From: an uncultured Polaribacter sp.
GTDB taxonomy: Bacteria > Bacteroidota > Bacteroidia > Flavobacteriales > Flavobacteriaceae
NCBI RefSeq assembly: GCF_947501385.1
Contig: NZ_CANMVP010000017.1
Coordinates: 1 to 64,000, forward strand
DNA: 64,000 nucleotides
Reading direction: 5' to 3'
This document shows, piece by piece, positions 1-8,884 of this stretch. Both the position numbers and the translations under genes were made by a program. Numbering within the stretch: position 1 is the stretch's first letter; each line of letters begins with the position of its first letter. A model generated the notes under the pieces. The model ran no database searches. It saw only the letters and a list, made by a program, of their open reading frames with translations, and had not been told where the DNA came from.

Positions 1-149
1 GATTTGTAGGATGGTTGAAGAAAAGCCAGTATATCAAAAATTAATAAAACAGAAGCTAAACGTATAACTCAATAATTTATAATTTTTGTCATGCAAAAAG
101 TAGAAAAATAATAAAAATTCTTTCAAAAGATCAAAGAAACAAACTTTCA

Positions 150-187
150 GACCCTTTAGGTTTTAAAAACCTGAAGGGTCTTTATTT
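150..187 (+). terminator. Hairpin terminator, degenerate family-A palindrome
   Basis: A 14-bp stem (GACCCTTTAGGTTT with AAACCTGAAGGGTC, one wobble pair) is followed by a T-rich run. It resembles the family of palindromes repeated at 20651, 23061, 40441 and 62862. It probably ends transcription of a gene lying left of the window. Confidence 0.7.
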
Positions 188-245
188 TTAAAACAATAAA
201 AAGGCACAATAATTGTTTATCTAGAATTACAAATCATTTTCTACA

Positions 246-1199
246 ATGAAATATTTCTTCGTTTTATTTTTATGTTTTTCAATTACTATGAATTCGCAAG
301 ATTTTATAAATGTTGATGCTAAAGTTTTAAAATATCCTCGTTTTTCTAAAGTTGAAAATTTGGCTTCAAGAATTGATAAAGATTTTTCAGAAGATGAAGA
401 AAAAGTACGTGCTGCATTTTTTTGGCTGGCCAAAAACATTCGGTACAATTTAAAAGAATATTACAATCCAAAACAGCGAAATATTAGTTTTAGATATGCT
501 ACTGAAGTAGAAAAATTACAAAAAATTCAAGCTGCGAAAGATCAAATTATAAACATTGCTTTTAGAACTAAGAAAGGTGTTTGTGAAGAGTATGCACAAT
601 CTTTTAAGAAAATCTGCGACTTACTTGGTATTGAAGCTGCTGTTATAAAAGGTTTTGTTAGAAATGTTCCTAGTGAAATTGGAAAACCAGCAACGACATC
701 TAATCATGTTTGGAATGCTGTAAAAATTAATAAAAAATGGGTGCTTTTAGATGCAACTTGGGCAGCAGGTTATGAAGAAAATGGAAAGTGGGTAAAAAAA
801 TACAATAATTATTTTTACAAGATTCCCAAAGAGAAAATTTTTAAAACTCATTTTCCAGAAGAATCTATTTGGGTGTTAAGATTTGGTAGAATTACGTTGA
901 AAGAATTTTACAATCAACCAATTTACGGACAAGAATTTTTAGCTTCAAAAGCAACGTTGATTTCTCCACAGAAAGGAATTATTTCAGTAGAGAAAGATAA
1001 AAGCATCATCTTACAATTTAAAAATTTAGCTTTAAAATCTTCAATAATTTATAATTTTAAGGAGAATAAGTATGCTTTAAAACCCATTTTAAGTGTAGAA
1101 AATGAAATTACTACACTGTCTATTCCCAAACCAAAAAAAAACTCTGAGTTGTATCTTTATTTAAATAACGACGTTGCCCTTCAATTTAAAACTGAATAG
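246..1199 (+). CDS. Secreted transglutaminase-like domain protein
   Basis: A 317-residue protein. An N-terminal hydrophobic stretch (residues 1-17) looks like a signal peptide, so the protein is probably periplasmic or secreted. The central part carries the transglutaminase-like (papain-fold) triad: Cys113 in KKGVCEEYAQ, His154 in SNHVWNAVK and Asp169 in WVLLDATW. Family members act as cysteine peptidases or transamidases on cell-envelope or extracellular proteins; the substrate here is unknown. The C-terminal 120 residues are beta-rich and unassigned. The gene stands alone after a terminator hairpin. The fold call is strong, the biochemical activity uncertain. Confidence 0.8.
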   Translation: MKYFFVLFLCFSITMNSQDFINVDAKVLKYPRFSKVENLASRIDKDFSEDEEKVRAAFFWLAKNIRYNLKEYYNPKQRNISFRYATEVEKLQKIQAAKDQIINIAFRTKKGVCEEYAQSFKKICDLLGIEAAVIKGFVRNVPSEIGKPATTSNHVWNAVKINKKWVLLDATWAAGYEENGKWVKKYNNYFYKIPKEKIFKTHFPEESIWVLRFGRITLKEFYNQPIYGQEFLASKATLISPQKGIISVEKDKSIILQFKNLALKSSIIYNFKENKYALKPILSVENEITTLSIPKPKKNSELYLYLNNDVALQFKTE

Positions 1200-1264
1200 T
1201 TTCCTTTAAAAGATTAGGAACTAGTTTTCCATTTCAATTGAGCTCAATCTGAGACTAGATGAAG

Positions 1265-1636
1265 TTATTTTCTTTTGTAAAAACCTTTGTCCTTTAACAA
1301 ATGTGCTTCTTTTAACACAGCTAATAATACTTTTTCATTGATATCTTCAATAGCGCTGTATCTTAAAGATTTTACCACTTTTCTATTTTCAGAAATTAAA
1401 AACTCGTTGTATTTTTTTAAATGTGCAGAAACCCAAAAAGCAACGTCTACATAGCCTTTCTTTTTTGATGGATTGAGATAACAAAATGGTTTGCCATGTA
1501 AATAATAAAAAGGAATTTTCCATTTGAATTGCAAATCCACTTCAGGAAAATTGGTTTCAATTAGAATCTGCAAATGCAATAAAATAGATTTAAAAGGCTC
1601 TGGTTGCTTTAATATGTAAGCTTCAGCTGGTTTCAT
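1265..1636 (-). CDS. DUF1801 (YdhG-like) family protein
   Basis: A 123-residue soluble protein. The pattern 'hydrophobic-Q-FKWKIPFYYLHGKPFCYLNPSKK' followed by 'VDVAFWVSAHL' and a late 'VKSLRY' is typical of DUF1801, a small alpha/beta family related to YdhG/YjhG with no established biochemical function. No signal peptide or membrane segment is visible. It is transcribed against the preceding gene and stands 125 bp from the MscS gene, so it may be monocistronic. Confidence 0.75.
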   Translation of the reverse strand: MKPAEAYILKQPEPFKSILLHLQILIETNFPEVDLQFKWKIPFYYLHGKPFCYLNPSKKKGYVDVAFWVSAHLKKYNEFLISENRKVVKSLRYSAIEDINEKVLLAVLKEAHLLKDKGFYKRK

Positions 1637-1761
1637 TTAAATTCTAAGTTGGTTTCTTTTAGAAATATTTATTACAAAATTTACGATAGGTGGTTATTTA
1701 GTTGCCTATACTCTGGGAATTATCACCATAATACTTATTGAAAAAATTCTTAAAAAAGAGT

Positions 1762-2973
1762 TCAGTTCCCTATCTTAAACCCAGGCTTTACATATCCTTT
1801 AGGAACATTTTCTGGTGGAACCGTTAACACGTTTCCATCTCTAACAGCATTGTAATGTGGAGACAATATTTCGATACCTGCATTGTGCAATTCGTTCTTA
1901 ATACTTTCATGTAAATACGAATAAATTATGGCAGATTTTTCAGGATTTTTGGTATGACAATTAATTTCATAATTGATATAAAAATCATCTAAACTTTTCA
2001 CCAAAACAAAAGGTACTGGCTTTTCAAGGATCATTTGTGTATTCTTTGCCCCTTTTACCAAAGCTTGAATCACATCTCCACTAGGAACATCATACCCAAT
2101 GGTCACAGAAGTATGTAAAATAACACCCACCTCTTCTGCTGCATTTTTACTAAAATTTATAATATGGTTTCCTAAAATTGTAGAATTTGGTACAGTTACA
2201 TCTAAATTTTTTATGGTTTTAACTCGTGTAACTAATAAACTTCTCTCGGTAACATCACCCACAGTATTTCCTATCTCTACTCGATCGCCTACTTTAAAAG
2301 GTCTCATATATGTTATTACAACCCCTGCAACAATATTAGAAATTGCTGCTGTAGAACCTAAAGAAAATAACACCCCAAAAAAGATAGAGACTCCTTTAAA
2401 AGCATCTGATTGAGAACCTGGAATGTAAGGAAAACAAATTACTGCAGCAAAAGCAATAATAACCACTCTTATTAAATTAAAAGTTGGTTTAGCCCAATCT
2501 GCATGAAAACCATCTAATCTAACCGCTTCTCTTTCTAATTCACCTGTTAAATATTTTAAAAAACGAAGAAGGTATTTTGTTAAGAAAAAAATTACAACAA
2601 TAAAGAAAAACCCAGGAATAAAAGCTAAAAATTTGGCTAAAACATAATGAATTGGCTTCATAATATATTCTAAAGCTTTATTTGCATATTCTTCTGTACC
2701 TGGCATTAAGCTAAAAAGAAAAGGTAAATAAATAATTAAAAAGAAAATACTAACACCAATTCTTAATGTTTTTACAACAAATTTTAAAATGTGTTTTTCT
2801 CTTCTTGGTGTTATAAATTTAAAAAAGTTAACAATTTCTGCCTTTTTAAAAAGTACATTTCTATCTAAGGTATCTAATTTAGATTGCAACCACTTAAAGA
2901 ATTTTTTCAATAAAAAGAAGAAAAAGAAAATGCCTAAAATAGCAAATCCGAAATAAACGTATTTTAAAACCAT
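1762..2973 (-). CDS. MscS-family mechanosensitive ion channel
   Basis: A 403-residue inner-membrane protein. Four hydrophobic segments lie at roughly residues 4-24, 74-94, 118-138 and 164-185. They precede the pore-lining helix rich in Gly and Ala (FFGVLFSLGSTAAISNIVAG) and the MscS beta domain with 'RPFKVGDRVEIG', 'GDVTERSLLVTRVKT' and 'VPNSTILGNHIINF'. These channels open under membrane tension and release solutes during osmotic downshock. The extra N-terminal helices compared with E. coli MscS (286 aa) are common in Bacteroidota homologues. The C-terminal 'PPHYNAVRDG' type tail is also usual. Confidence 0.9.
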   Translation of the reverse strand: MVLKYVYFGFAILGIFFFFFLLKKFFKWLQSKLDTLDRNVLFKKAEIVNFFKFITPRREKHILKFVVKTLRIGVSIFFLIIYLPFLFSLMPGTEEYANKALEYIMKPIHYVLAKFLAFIPGFFFIVVIFFLTKYLLRFLKYLTGELEREAVRLDGFHADWAKPTFNLIRVVIIAFAAVICFPYIPGSQSDAFKGVSIFFGVLFSLGSTAAISNIVAGVVITYMRPFKVGDRVEIGNTVGDVTERSLLVTRVKTIKNLDVTVPNSTILGNHIINFSKNAAEEVGVILHTSVTIGYDVPSGDVIQALVKGAKNTQMILEKPVPFVLVKSLDDFYINYEINCHTKNPEKSAIIYSYLHESIKNELHNAGIEILSPHYNAVRDGNVLTVPPENVPKGYVKPGFKIGN

Positions 2974-3035
2974 AATTTGAATAGTTTGTTGATAGGTAAA
3001 GTAAATGTAATTGTTTTTTTATTTATTGTTTCTTC

Positions 3036-3260
3036 TTAAGAGTAATCGAGTTTAATTTTTCTAATGATATCTTCTAGACCATTTAATTGCAATTCATAAA
3101 CTAGTAGCATCTGTTGCCCAAGTTTCCCTTTTGGAAAGCCTTTATTATGATACCAAACAATATAATGCTCTGGTAAATCAATTAAGAATGTGCCTTTATA
3201 TTTTCCAAAAGGCATTCTCATTTTCGATAAATCGATTAGAAATTGTTGATCTTGAGTCAT
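3036..3260 (-). CDS. DUF3820 family protein
   Basis: A 74-residue protein with the family signature 'MPFGKYKGTFLIDLPEHYIVWYHNKGFPKGKLGQQM'. DUF3820 proteins are small, widespread in Bacteroidota and Proteobacteria, and of unknown function; the 'PFGKYKG' segment resembles the putative quorum-sensing-regulated factors of this family. It is in the same orientation as the MscS gene, 62 bp upstream, and may be co-transcribed with it. Confidence 0.8.
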   Translation of the reverse strand: MTQDQQFLIDLSKMRMPFGKYKGTFLIDLPEHYIVWYHNKGFPKGKLGQQMLLVYELQLNGLEDIIRKIKLDYS

Positions 3261-3293
3261 TATTTAAGAGGAAAAAAGTTTAAATATTCTTGA

Positions 3294-3331
3294 AAACTGC
3301 TAACTGAAAAACTGCTTACTGCCAACTGAAC
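3294..3331. repeat. Short AACTGC-type simple repeat
   Basis: Degenerate tandem copies of 'AACTGC(T/C)AACTGAA' lie just past the stop of the neighbouring dehydrogenase gene. A similar tract sits at 51923-51950, just past the stop of the blaI-like gene. Confidence 0.5.
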
Positions 3332-3332
3332 A

Positions 3333-4538
3333 CTATTCTTTTCCATCTATATAATCTTGCAAATATAAAAATCGCTCTGTAAGCTTTCCGTTTTCTGTCA
3401 TTTTTGCACGCTCTAAAACGCCGTCTTTATCGTCATTAAAAAATGAAGGAATTACATTTTCTAAGAACATTTCGCCAAAACCTTCACTCGCATCTTTAGG
3501 AAGTTCACAGGGTAAATTGTCTACAGCCATTACTACAACTACATTTTCATTTTTATAATCTACCTCTGATGCCGTTTTGGGGTCATAACCATAAATAGGT
3601 TCTGCAATGGTAGAAGCCCTTAATGTTGAAGCCACAGGCCCATCTACATCACAAGAAATATCTGCTACGAATTTAATGTTGAAGTCTGTTGATTTTGCAT
3701 CTTCTCTTGTATATAAATAAGGCGCACCATTTCCGTAAAAATGACCCGCGATAAAAAAATCAGTTACTTTTGCAAAACGCATAAAGTCAGATTTATAAGC
3801 TTCCGGATTCTCGTAAAAATCTTGATTATTGATCACTTTTCCATCCTTACGTTTGTTATAATCTAAAACATCAACCAAGCAGTAAACAGGTGTATCAAAA
3901 CTTTTAGATAAATAATCTTCAACAGAAATTCTATCAATGTTCATTGCATCTAGCATTTCTTTTGCGCCGTAAGCAACTTTGCCATTTCCAGATAACAAAA
4001 TTTTAAGGTTTGGTACTTCTATTTTATTTAACTCTTTAATTAATTCTTTTTGACTGTCTAAAGTTGCTGCCTTGGGTAAACTGAAACTCTCATTTTTTAA
4101 ACCAATTGCTCTAAAACCATTGTAAGCGCCAACAATTCCTGCATAACGCCCGAAACCAATTAAACGTGCTCCGTTTTCTTTAATAATTGTTTCGTGGTCG
4201 TACAATTCTATATGTTTATCTAAAATTGCATTTAATAAACCTCTGTTATAAGGTTGTTTTTTAATCGTGTGACTAAAGAAAAAGTATTTTTTATGGGGAA
4301 GTAAAGCATCAATAGGCACTTCTTTTACACCGAAAAGAACATCACAATCTGACATGTTCTTAGTTACCTCTATACCCACTTCTTTATATTGATTGTCAGA
4401 AAAAACTCGAATGTCTGAGCTTTCTACAACTATCGTTGCTTTTGGAAATTTTTCTTTAAATTCTTGTAACTTTTTTGGTGAAAAAACAACTCTTCTATCT
4501 GGTGGATTTTTACGCTCTTTGATAATGCCAAACTTCAT
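3333..4538 (-). CDS. NAD(P)-dependent AlaDH/PNT-type dehydrogenase, saccharopine dehydrogenase-like
   Basis: A 401-residue cytosolic enzyme. The N-terminus 'MKFGIIKERKNPPDRRVVFSP' and the following 'FGVKEVP' and 'YFFFSHT' are typical of the alanine dehydrogenase/transhydrogenase N-terminal domain. 'LKILLSGNGKVAYGAKEML' (around residue 180) is the Rossmann nucleotide-binding loop. 'ADISCDVDGPVASTLRASTI' resembles the lysine-forming saccharopine dehydrogenase (LYS1) branch. Flavobacterial orthologues are usually annotated only as NAD(P)-dependent oxidoreductase or saccharopine dehydrogenase. The substrate cannot be read from sequence; no lysine-catabolism gene is adjacent. Confidence 0.75.
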   Translation of the reverse strand: MKFGIIKERKNPPDRRVVFSPKKLQEFKEKFPKATIVVESSDIRVFSDNQYKEVGIEVTKNMSDCDVLFGVKEVPIDALLPHKKYFFFSHTIKKQPYNRGLLNAILDKHIELYDHETIIKENGARLIGFGRYAGIVGAYNGFRAIGLKNESFSLPKAATLDSQKELIKELNKIEVPNLKILLSGNGKVAYGAKEMLDAMNIDRISVEDYLSKSFDTPVYCLVDVLDYNKRKDGKVINNQDFYENPEAYKSDFMRFAKVTDFFIAGHFYGNGAPYLYTREDAKSTDFNIKFVADISCDVDGPVASTLRASTIAEPIYGYDPKTASEVDYKNENVVVVMAVDNLPCELPKDASEGFGEMFLENVIPSFFNDDKDGVLERAKMTENGKLTERFLYLQDYIDGKE

Positions 4539-4590
4539 ATTTCTGTAAATTTGCCCGAAGGTATTTTATTTTGAAGAGACTTACAAAAAG

Positions 4591-4803
4591 TTAATCAACT
4601 CTTTCTACTTCACTTTCTAATTTTAGCACAAAATCTCCATCTTCTTGTTTTATATAGAGTGCTTTATTACCTTCTTCTCCGTTTCTTGTAACCTCAGATC
4701 CTTTTATGGTTTTGCTTATCTTTTCTTTGTAGGTTTCTTGTACTTTACCTGTTGCTGTTCCTTTTCCCCATTGCCATTGTACGTTTGTGCCTTCTTTTAT
4801 CAT
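4591..4803 (-). CDS. DUF2945 (hypervirulence-associated TUDOR-like) small protein
   Basis: A 70-residue protein. 'GTNVQWQWGKGTATGKVQETY' and 'GNKALYIKQEDGDFVLKLESEVE' match DUF2945, a small beta-barrel (TUDOR-like) family found singly in many bacteria. The function is unknown. It lies 52 bp upstream of the dehydrogenase start in the same orientation. It is divergent from the tmRNA transcription unit. Confidence 0.8.
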   Translation of the reverse strand: MIKEGTNVQWQWGKGTATGKVQETYKEKISKTIKGSEVTRNGEEGNKALYIKQEDGDFVLKLESEVERVD

Positions 4804-4876
4804 CGTTTGAATTTTAAGGTATAAAAATAATAATTCTCCTTGTTCATTTTTCTTAATTTTTCTTTAAAACTTACTG

Positions 4877-4906
4877 TTGCTAAACTTAGAACTTTTTGTA
4901 CTTTTG
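4877..4906 (+). promoter_or_regulatory. Predicted promoter of the tmRNA transcription unit
   Basis: TTG at 4877-4879, a 19-bp spacer and TACTTTTG at 4899-4906 match the Flavobacterium-type consensus (TTG-N17-23-TAnnTTTG). The next plus-strand gene is ssrA, whose mature 5' end lies about 240 nt downstream, so a long precursor is implied. Confidence 0.6.
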
Positions 4907-4948
4907 CAGACCGCGTTAAGCCCCAAGGGTTCGGGAGAGGCGATATCC

Positions 4949-4994
4949 TTTTTCTTCTGTCATTCCTGCCTGCGCAGGAATGACAGAAGAAAAA
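4949..4994. repeat. 46-bp perfect palindrome in the ssrA leader
   Basis: Two 21-nt arms (4949-4969 and 4974-4994) are exact reverse complements around the loop CTGC. The arms contain the 'TGTCATTCCTGC' and 'GCAGGAATGACA' sequences that recur in Bacteroidota intergenic repeats. A second hairpin (GCCCTG..CAGGGC, 4995-5018) follows. The element lies between the predicted promoter and mature tmRNA. Confidence 0.85.
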
Positions 4995-5152
4995 AGCCCT
5001 GCCTGCGGCAGACAGGGCTCTAATTTATTGGTATTATTTTTGCTTTAATAATTAGTGTTCATTGAAATAAACAAGTGAGTTTGATTGAATGCTGAAATAA
5101 ATTCAGCATAAATTCGATTACGTAAATTAAAATTTACGATCTCATTAATATA

Positions 5153-5543
5153 GGGGACGACTGGTTTTGACAGCAAGGACAGTGAATTTGTAAGCATATC
5201 GAGTTATGAAATAACACTCGTTAAACCTAATTTCACCTTTTTAAACGGCGAAGATAACTACGCTTTAGCTGCATAATCCGAATTATAGTAGGATTGGCCT
5301 CGGCACACTAGGTGTGCAAGCTTTATGTCCACGAACAGCCTTGGTTTACGGCGTTTCACTTTTGGATATCGTAAAAGTAAACATAGAAAACTTGATACTT
5401 TGGCAAGTTTTTGAAACTAAAGAAGATAAGTTTAAAGTGGATTGTTCTTAATCAGCTTTAGATCGAAAATTAAGTAAGAACTAAATATGTAGAAAGCTTT
5501 TTGGCTGCTTGTTTGGACCCGAGTTCGATTCTCGGCGTCTCCA
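5153..5543 (+). ncRNA. ssrA: Transfer-messenger RNA (tmRNA)
   Basis: The 5' end GGGGACG (5153-5159) pairs with CGTCTCC at the 3' end (5536-5542), forming the tRNA-like acceptor stem; the discriminator A is at 5543. The 3' part contains 'GGACCCGAGTTCGATTCTCGG', the T arm. The tag reading frame at 5247-5276 is GGC GAA GAT AAC TAC GCT TTA GCT GCA TAA, giving the proteolysis tag GEDNYALAA, close to other Bacteroidota tags. CCA is not encoded and must be added. tmRNA with SmpB rescues stalled ribosomes and tags the unfinished protein for degradation. Confidence 0.97.
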
Positions 5544-5552
5544 CAAAAATAT

Positions 5553-5585
5553 AAAACCTCTAATTCGTTTAGAGGTTTTGTCTTT
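5553..5585 (+). terminator. Rho-independent terminator of ssrA
   Basis: AAAACCTCTAA (5553-5563), loop TTCG, then the complementary arm ending AGAGGTTTT (5568-5579) and a T-rich tail, 10 nt after the tmRNA 3' end. Confidence 0.85.
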
Positions 5586-5600
5586 TACAATAAGTAAAAG

Positions 5601-5777
5601 TTAATCTTTATGAATTCCTCTTTTTATAATGATTGCTGAGGGTAGAAAAGGTGTTTTTATATACTTAACTTTACATTCATAACATTTATAAATTTTTGTT
5701 CTTGGAAATATTCTAAAAACAAAACTTTTAGAGATTCTTTTTTTTGAACCAGATTTGCATGAAGGACATTTACTCAT
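5601..5777 (-). CDS. Small two-CxxC (zinc-ribbon-like) hypothetical protein
   Basis: The start is placed at the Met of 'MSKCPSCKSGSKKRISKSF', giving 58 residues; the frame is open 14 codons further upstream. Two CxxC pairs (CPSC near the N-terminus and CYEC about 28 residues later) fit a small zinc ribbon. The region between and after them is basic. A short hydrophobic stretch (FLPSAIIIK) is near the C-terminus. Proteins of this look occur in flavobacteria, but I do not know a function. The gene is convergent with ssrA, sharing its terminator region. Confidence 0.6.
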   Translation of the reverse strand: MSKCPSCKSGSKKRISKSFVFRIFPRTKIYKCYECKVKYIKTPFLPSAIIIKRGIHKD

Positions 5778-5819
5778 AAATACTGTTGTATTATTATTAA
5801 ACTTGATGCAATGTATCAT

Positions 5820-6114
5820 GTAAAAAATAGACTTACTTTATAAAGTAAGATATTAATTGGAGGAAAGGTTTTTGTTATACTCTATAAAAATTTAATCTAT
5901 AATTTAAATATTTTTCTTTTTAGCTTTATTTATAGTACTACAACTATTTATTCAAATATAATTATATTTTTCATATAATTTACTACATAAAATTATTAAT
6001 TTAATAAAAAATATAGTAAAAAAAAGAAATAATAATTATTTTTCAAATATCTAAAACTACAGCTAACTTTCAATTCTATTGGATTGTTTCTATATTGCAG
6101 TAAATTAATTTAGT
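5820..6114. other. AT-rich intergenic region without a recognised gene
   Basis: About 295 bp that is nearly all A and T with short open frames only. It presumably holds divergent promoters for the zinc-ribbon ORF and the glycosyltransferase; TATATTGC near 6092 is only a partial match to the flavobacterial -7 box. Confidence 0.5.
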
Positions 6115-7200
6115 TTGAAAAAAATAATTATCTCTGTTACGAGTGATTTATCTACAGATCAAAGAGTTGCAAAAGTTTGCAACTCTTTATTTAACAATGG
6201 CTTTGATGTTTTGCTAATTGGTAGAAAGCTAAAAAACAGCAAACCACTAGAAAGAAAATACAAAACAAAAAGATTTCAGCTATTTTTTAATACAGGTTTT
6301 TTATTTTTTGCGGAATTTAATTTTAGATTATTTTGCTATTTATTATTTAAAAAGAAAGATATTTTATTGGCTAATGATTTAGACACGTTGTTACCAAACT
6401 ATTTAATTAGTAGCATTCAGAATAAAAAAATTGTTTTTGATAGTCATGAACTTTTTCCCGAAATTCCTGAACTTGTAAACAGACCTAATATAAAAAAAGT
6501 CTGGCTTAATTTAGAAAAGTGGATTGTACCAAAAATAAAAAACAACTATACCGTTTGTAACAGTATTGCAACATTTTATAAACTTGCATACAATGTTAAT
6601 TTTGAAACTATTCTAAATCTCCCTTCTAAAAAAGAGATTCAAAAAGGTGAACTTTCGCTTGAAACAAATGGCAAAAAAATAATATTATACCAAGGAGCAA
6701 TTAACATTGGGCGCGGTTTAGAATTACTTATAGAAACCATGGATTTCTTAAATAACCATATTTTAATAATTATTGGAAATGGTGATATGTATAGTGTTTT
6801 AAAAGAAAAAGTTGCTCAAAAAAAACTAGATCATACAGTTTTTTTCTTAGGAACAATGCTTCCGAATGAATTACACAAAATAACACCGCTTGCAGATTTA
6901 GGAATAAGTTTAGAAGAAGATCTTGGGCTCAATTACAGGTTTGCACTGCCAAATAAAATATTTGATTACATACAAGCAGAAGTGCCAATTTTAGTTTCTA
7001 ATTTACCAGAAATGAAACAAGTAGTTTTAGATTATCATGTTGGTGAAATCGTGAGAAATAGAGCTCCAAAAAAATTAGCGACACAGATTAAACAGCTATT
7101 AGAAAAAGATTTTACAAAGGAATTAAAAGTCGCGAAAACTAAATTAATTTGGGAGCAACAAGAAGAAAAATTACTTTCTATTTTTAAAAATTTAAAATAG
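6115..7200 (+). CDS. Glycosyltransferase family 4-like protein
   Basis: A 361-residue cytosolic enzyme starting with TTG; the start is supported because the family N-terminus 'KKIIISVTSDLSTDQRVAKVC' begins immediately. The N-terminal half resembles a GT-B acceptor domain ('VFDSHELFPEIPE'). The C-terminal half has the donor-binding features 'ILYQGAINIGRGLELLIETM' and 'FLGTMLPNEL', and a late 'NKIFDYIQAEVPILVS', as in GT4 enzymes. It probably transfers a nucleotide-activated sugar during surface polysaccharide synthesis. Its stop codon directly abuts the stop of the convergent oxygenase gene. Confidence 0.8.
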   Translation: MKKIIISVTSDLSTDQRVAKVCNSLFNNGFDVLLIGRKLKNSKPLERKYKTKRFQLFFNTGFLFFAEFNFRLFCYLLFKKKDILLANDLDTLLPNYLISSIQNKKIVFDSHELFPEIPELVNRPNIKKVWLNLEKWIVPKIKNNYTVCNSIATFYKLAYNVNFETILNLPSKKEIQKGELSLETNGKKIILYQGAINIGRGLELLIETMDFLNNHILIIIGNGDMYSVLKEKVAQKKLDHTVFFLGTMLPNELHKITPLADLGISLEEDLGLNYRFALPNKIFDYIQAEVPILVSNLPEMKQVVLDYHVGEIVRNRAPKKLATQIKQLLEKDFTKELKVAKTKLIWEQQEEKLLSIFKNLK

Positions 7201-8013
7201 TTATTTTTTATATTGATGTGGATTTTCTCTCACACCGTTTTTAAATATTTTACGCAAATTTGAACGCAAACCGTTATCAACTCTTAAAAAAAGATCTTTT
7301 ACTTTTTCTGAAGGCCTTCCTCTAAAAGTTGTTACACGAAAATTATCTGAAGCTAATAAAGGCTTGTTAGAAAAGTAATAATTAGACACACAACACCTTG
7401 TTGCATCTTTTTTAACTTTACTTACAGAGTGCCAAGATTTTTGATGCGTCGTCATCACTACCAAACGATTAAACTTACTTTCAATAATGGTTTGTGGTTC
7501 TTTTAATCCATTGGGCCAAATTTCTAAATTTCCACCATTTTCGAGTTGCCAATTTGGAGTTACATAGTAAAGTAAGTTTAAAATACGCCACCTATCTCTG
7601 TCTTTATCATGAGAGTTATCTAAATGCGGATTCAAGAAATTGTGTTTTTTCATTAGAGACAAACCACCAGCATATAGATTTTCATCACCATAAATTTCTT
7701 CTAAATCACAAATTTCAGAAATTAGTTGAATTACTTTTTTGTCTTGAAAAGCGTAGGTTATTTCTTCTAATAAAGAATCGTACGTATTCATTTGGTAGGC
7801 AGTAAACTTGTATTCTCGTAAACTTTTTCTTTTTACCGTTTTTTCTAATGAAGGAAACTTATTGTGAATTTCTAAAGCTAAATCTTTAGGCAACAAATCA
7901 TCTATAAAAAAATAACCAATAGCCTCTTTAGATTTTAGAAACTGCGCCGTTAACGTTTCTTTATTTTTGTCTAATTGATTGTAAATTAAATTAGCAATTT
8001 CGTTTCTATTCAT
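7201..8013 (-). CDS. 2OG-Fe(II) oxygenase (prolyl-4-hydroxylase-like)
   Basis: A 270-residue protein. 'NPHLDNSHD' supplies the His-x-Asp of the facial iron triad. 'QKSWHSVSKV' supplies the distal His, and an Arg ten residues later (DATRCC) can bind 2-oxoglutarate. 'WRILNLLYYVTPNWQLENGGNLEIW' is the core double-stranded beta helix. The superfamily hydroxylates proteins, nucleic acids or small molecules; the substrate is unknown. The gene overlaps the upstream GT2 gene by 8 bp and is the last gene of the ftsE operon. A role in modifying a surface glycan or protein is an inference from the neighbours. Confidence 0.8.
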   Translation of the reverse strand: MNRNEIANLIYNQLDKNKETLTAQFLKSKEAIGYFFIDDLLPKDLALEIHNKFPSLEKTVKRKSLREYKFTAYQMNTYDSLLEEITYAFQDKKVIQLISEICDLEEIYGDENLYAGGLSLMKKHNFLNPHLDNSHDKDRDRWRILNLLYYVTPNWQLENGGNLEIWPNGLKEPQTIIESKFNRLVVMTTHQKSWHSVSKVKKDATRCCVSNYYFSNKPLLASDNFRVTTFRGRPSEKVKDLFLRVDNGLRSNLRKIFKNGVRENPHQYKK

Positions 8014-8884
8014 GTTCCGATTTTAAATAACACACATAACTAACTTTCATACAATTTAAGAAAAAAACCGAAGACTTTTTAATTGCTAATTTTTCAAAAG
8101 TAGCGTTCAAATTTCCAACTAATTTGGTCATTTTAATGGTTTTTATTCTTTTCACTAAATTTAATAAAGAAATTTCTTTTTCATCAATCAATTGCTGGTT
8201 CTCTAAAAAAACAAGATTCTCCATTGCTTTTTTAGTCTTAGAAACAAACAATGCATTATTGTCTATTCCTAGGTGAAAAACTTCATTATTTATGTGTTTT
8301 ATTTTGTAACCTTTTTTAATCAAGCCTAAAGAAAATAATAAATCTTCTCTACCATATTGCATTAATTTCTCTTCAAATTTAACTGAGTTAAAAACCTCTT
8401 TATGAATTAAAAAATTTGCTGTAAAAAAATACTTTTCAGGATTCTTTTCCCTGTTTTCTAAAGAAACTTCTTCGTGTTTTTTTCCGTATTTATAGCGTAA
8501 TAAGTTGAAATTTTCTTTTTTATCTTCATATAACAATCCGCCACAAAAAACAGTGTTATTTTGTTGAAAACAAGCCACATACTTTTTTATAAAATTAGAT
8601 GCTGAAGGAATAACATCTGCATCTAAAAAGAGCAACCATTTGTAAGTTGCTTTTTTAGCCAGTAAATTTCTAATAGCACTTCTACCAATATTATTTTCCA
8701 AACTTTTAAAAACAGCAAAAGACAAGGTATTGATCTCTTCATTTTTAGTATTCAGTAAAGATTTAGAGCCATCATCGAAACAAATAATTTCAAAATCTAT
8801 CTTTTCTAAGATTAATTGTTGATGCATCTTTTCAACCAAAAAAAAAGCATTGTAATTATATGTGGGTATAAGAACAGAAAGCAT
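8006..8884 (-). CDS. Glycosyltransferase family 2 protein
   Basis: A 292-residue protein opening with 'MLSVLIPTYNYNAFFLV', the GT-A nucleotide-binding strand. 'IICFDDGS' (about residue 36) and the metal-binding 'LLFLDADV' (about residue 92) follow. 'YGREDLLFSLGLIKKGYKI' carries the catalytic ED motif. It should transfer an activated sugar to a glycan or lipid at the cytoplasmic face of the membrane. It overlaps ftsE by 1 bp and the oxygenase gene by 8 bp, so translation of the three is probably coupled. Confidence 0.85.
   Translation of the reverse strand: MLSVLIPTYNYNAFFLVEKMHQQLILEKIDFEIICFDDGSKSLLNTKNEEINTLSFAVFKSLENNIGRSAIRNLLAKKATYKWLLFLDADVIPSASNFIKKYVACFQQNNTVFCGGLLYEDKKENFNLLRYKYGKKHEEVSLENREKNPEKYFFTANFLIHKEVFNSVKFEEKLMQYGREDLLFSLGLIKKGYKIKHINNEVFHLGIDNNALFVSKTKKAMENLVFLENQQLIDEKEISLLNLVKRIKTIKMTKLVGNLNATFEKLAIKKSSVFFLNCMKVSYVCYLKSEHE

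Noticed and set aside
1..67. Possible C-terminal fragment of an upstream gene
   Set aside because: Two frames stay open from the edge (ending at 44 and 67), each too short to identify, so no gene is called.
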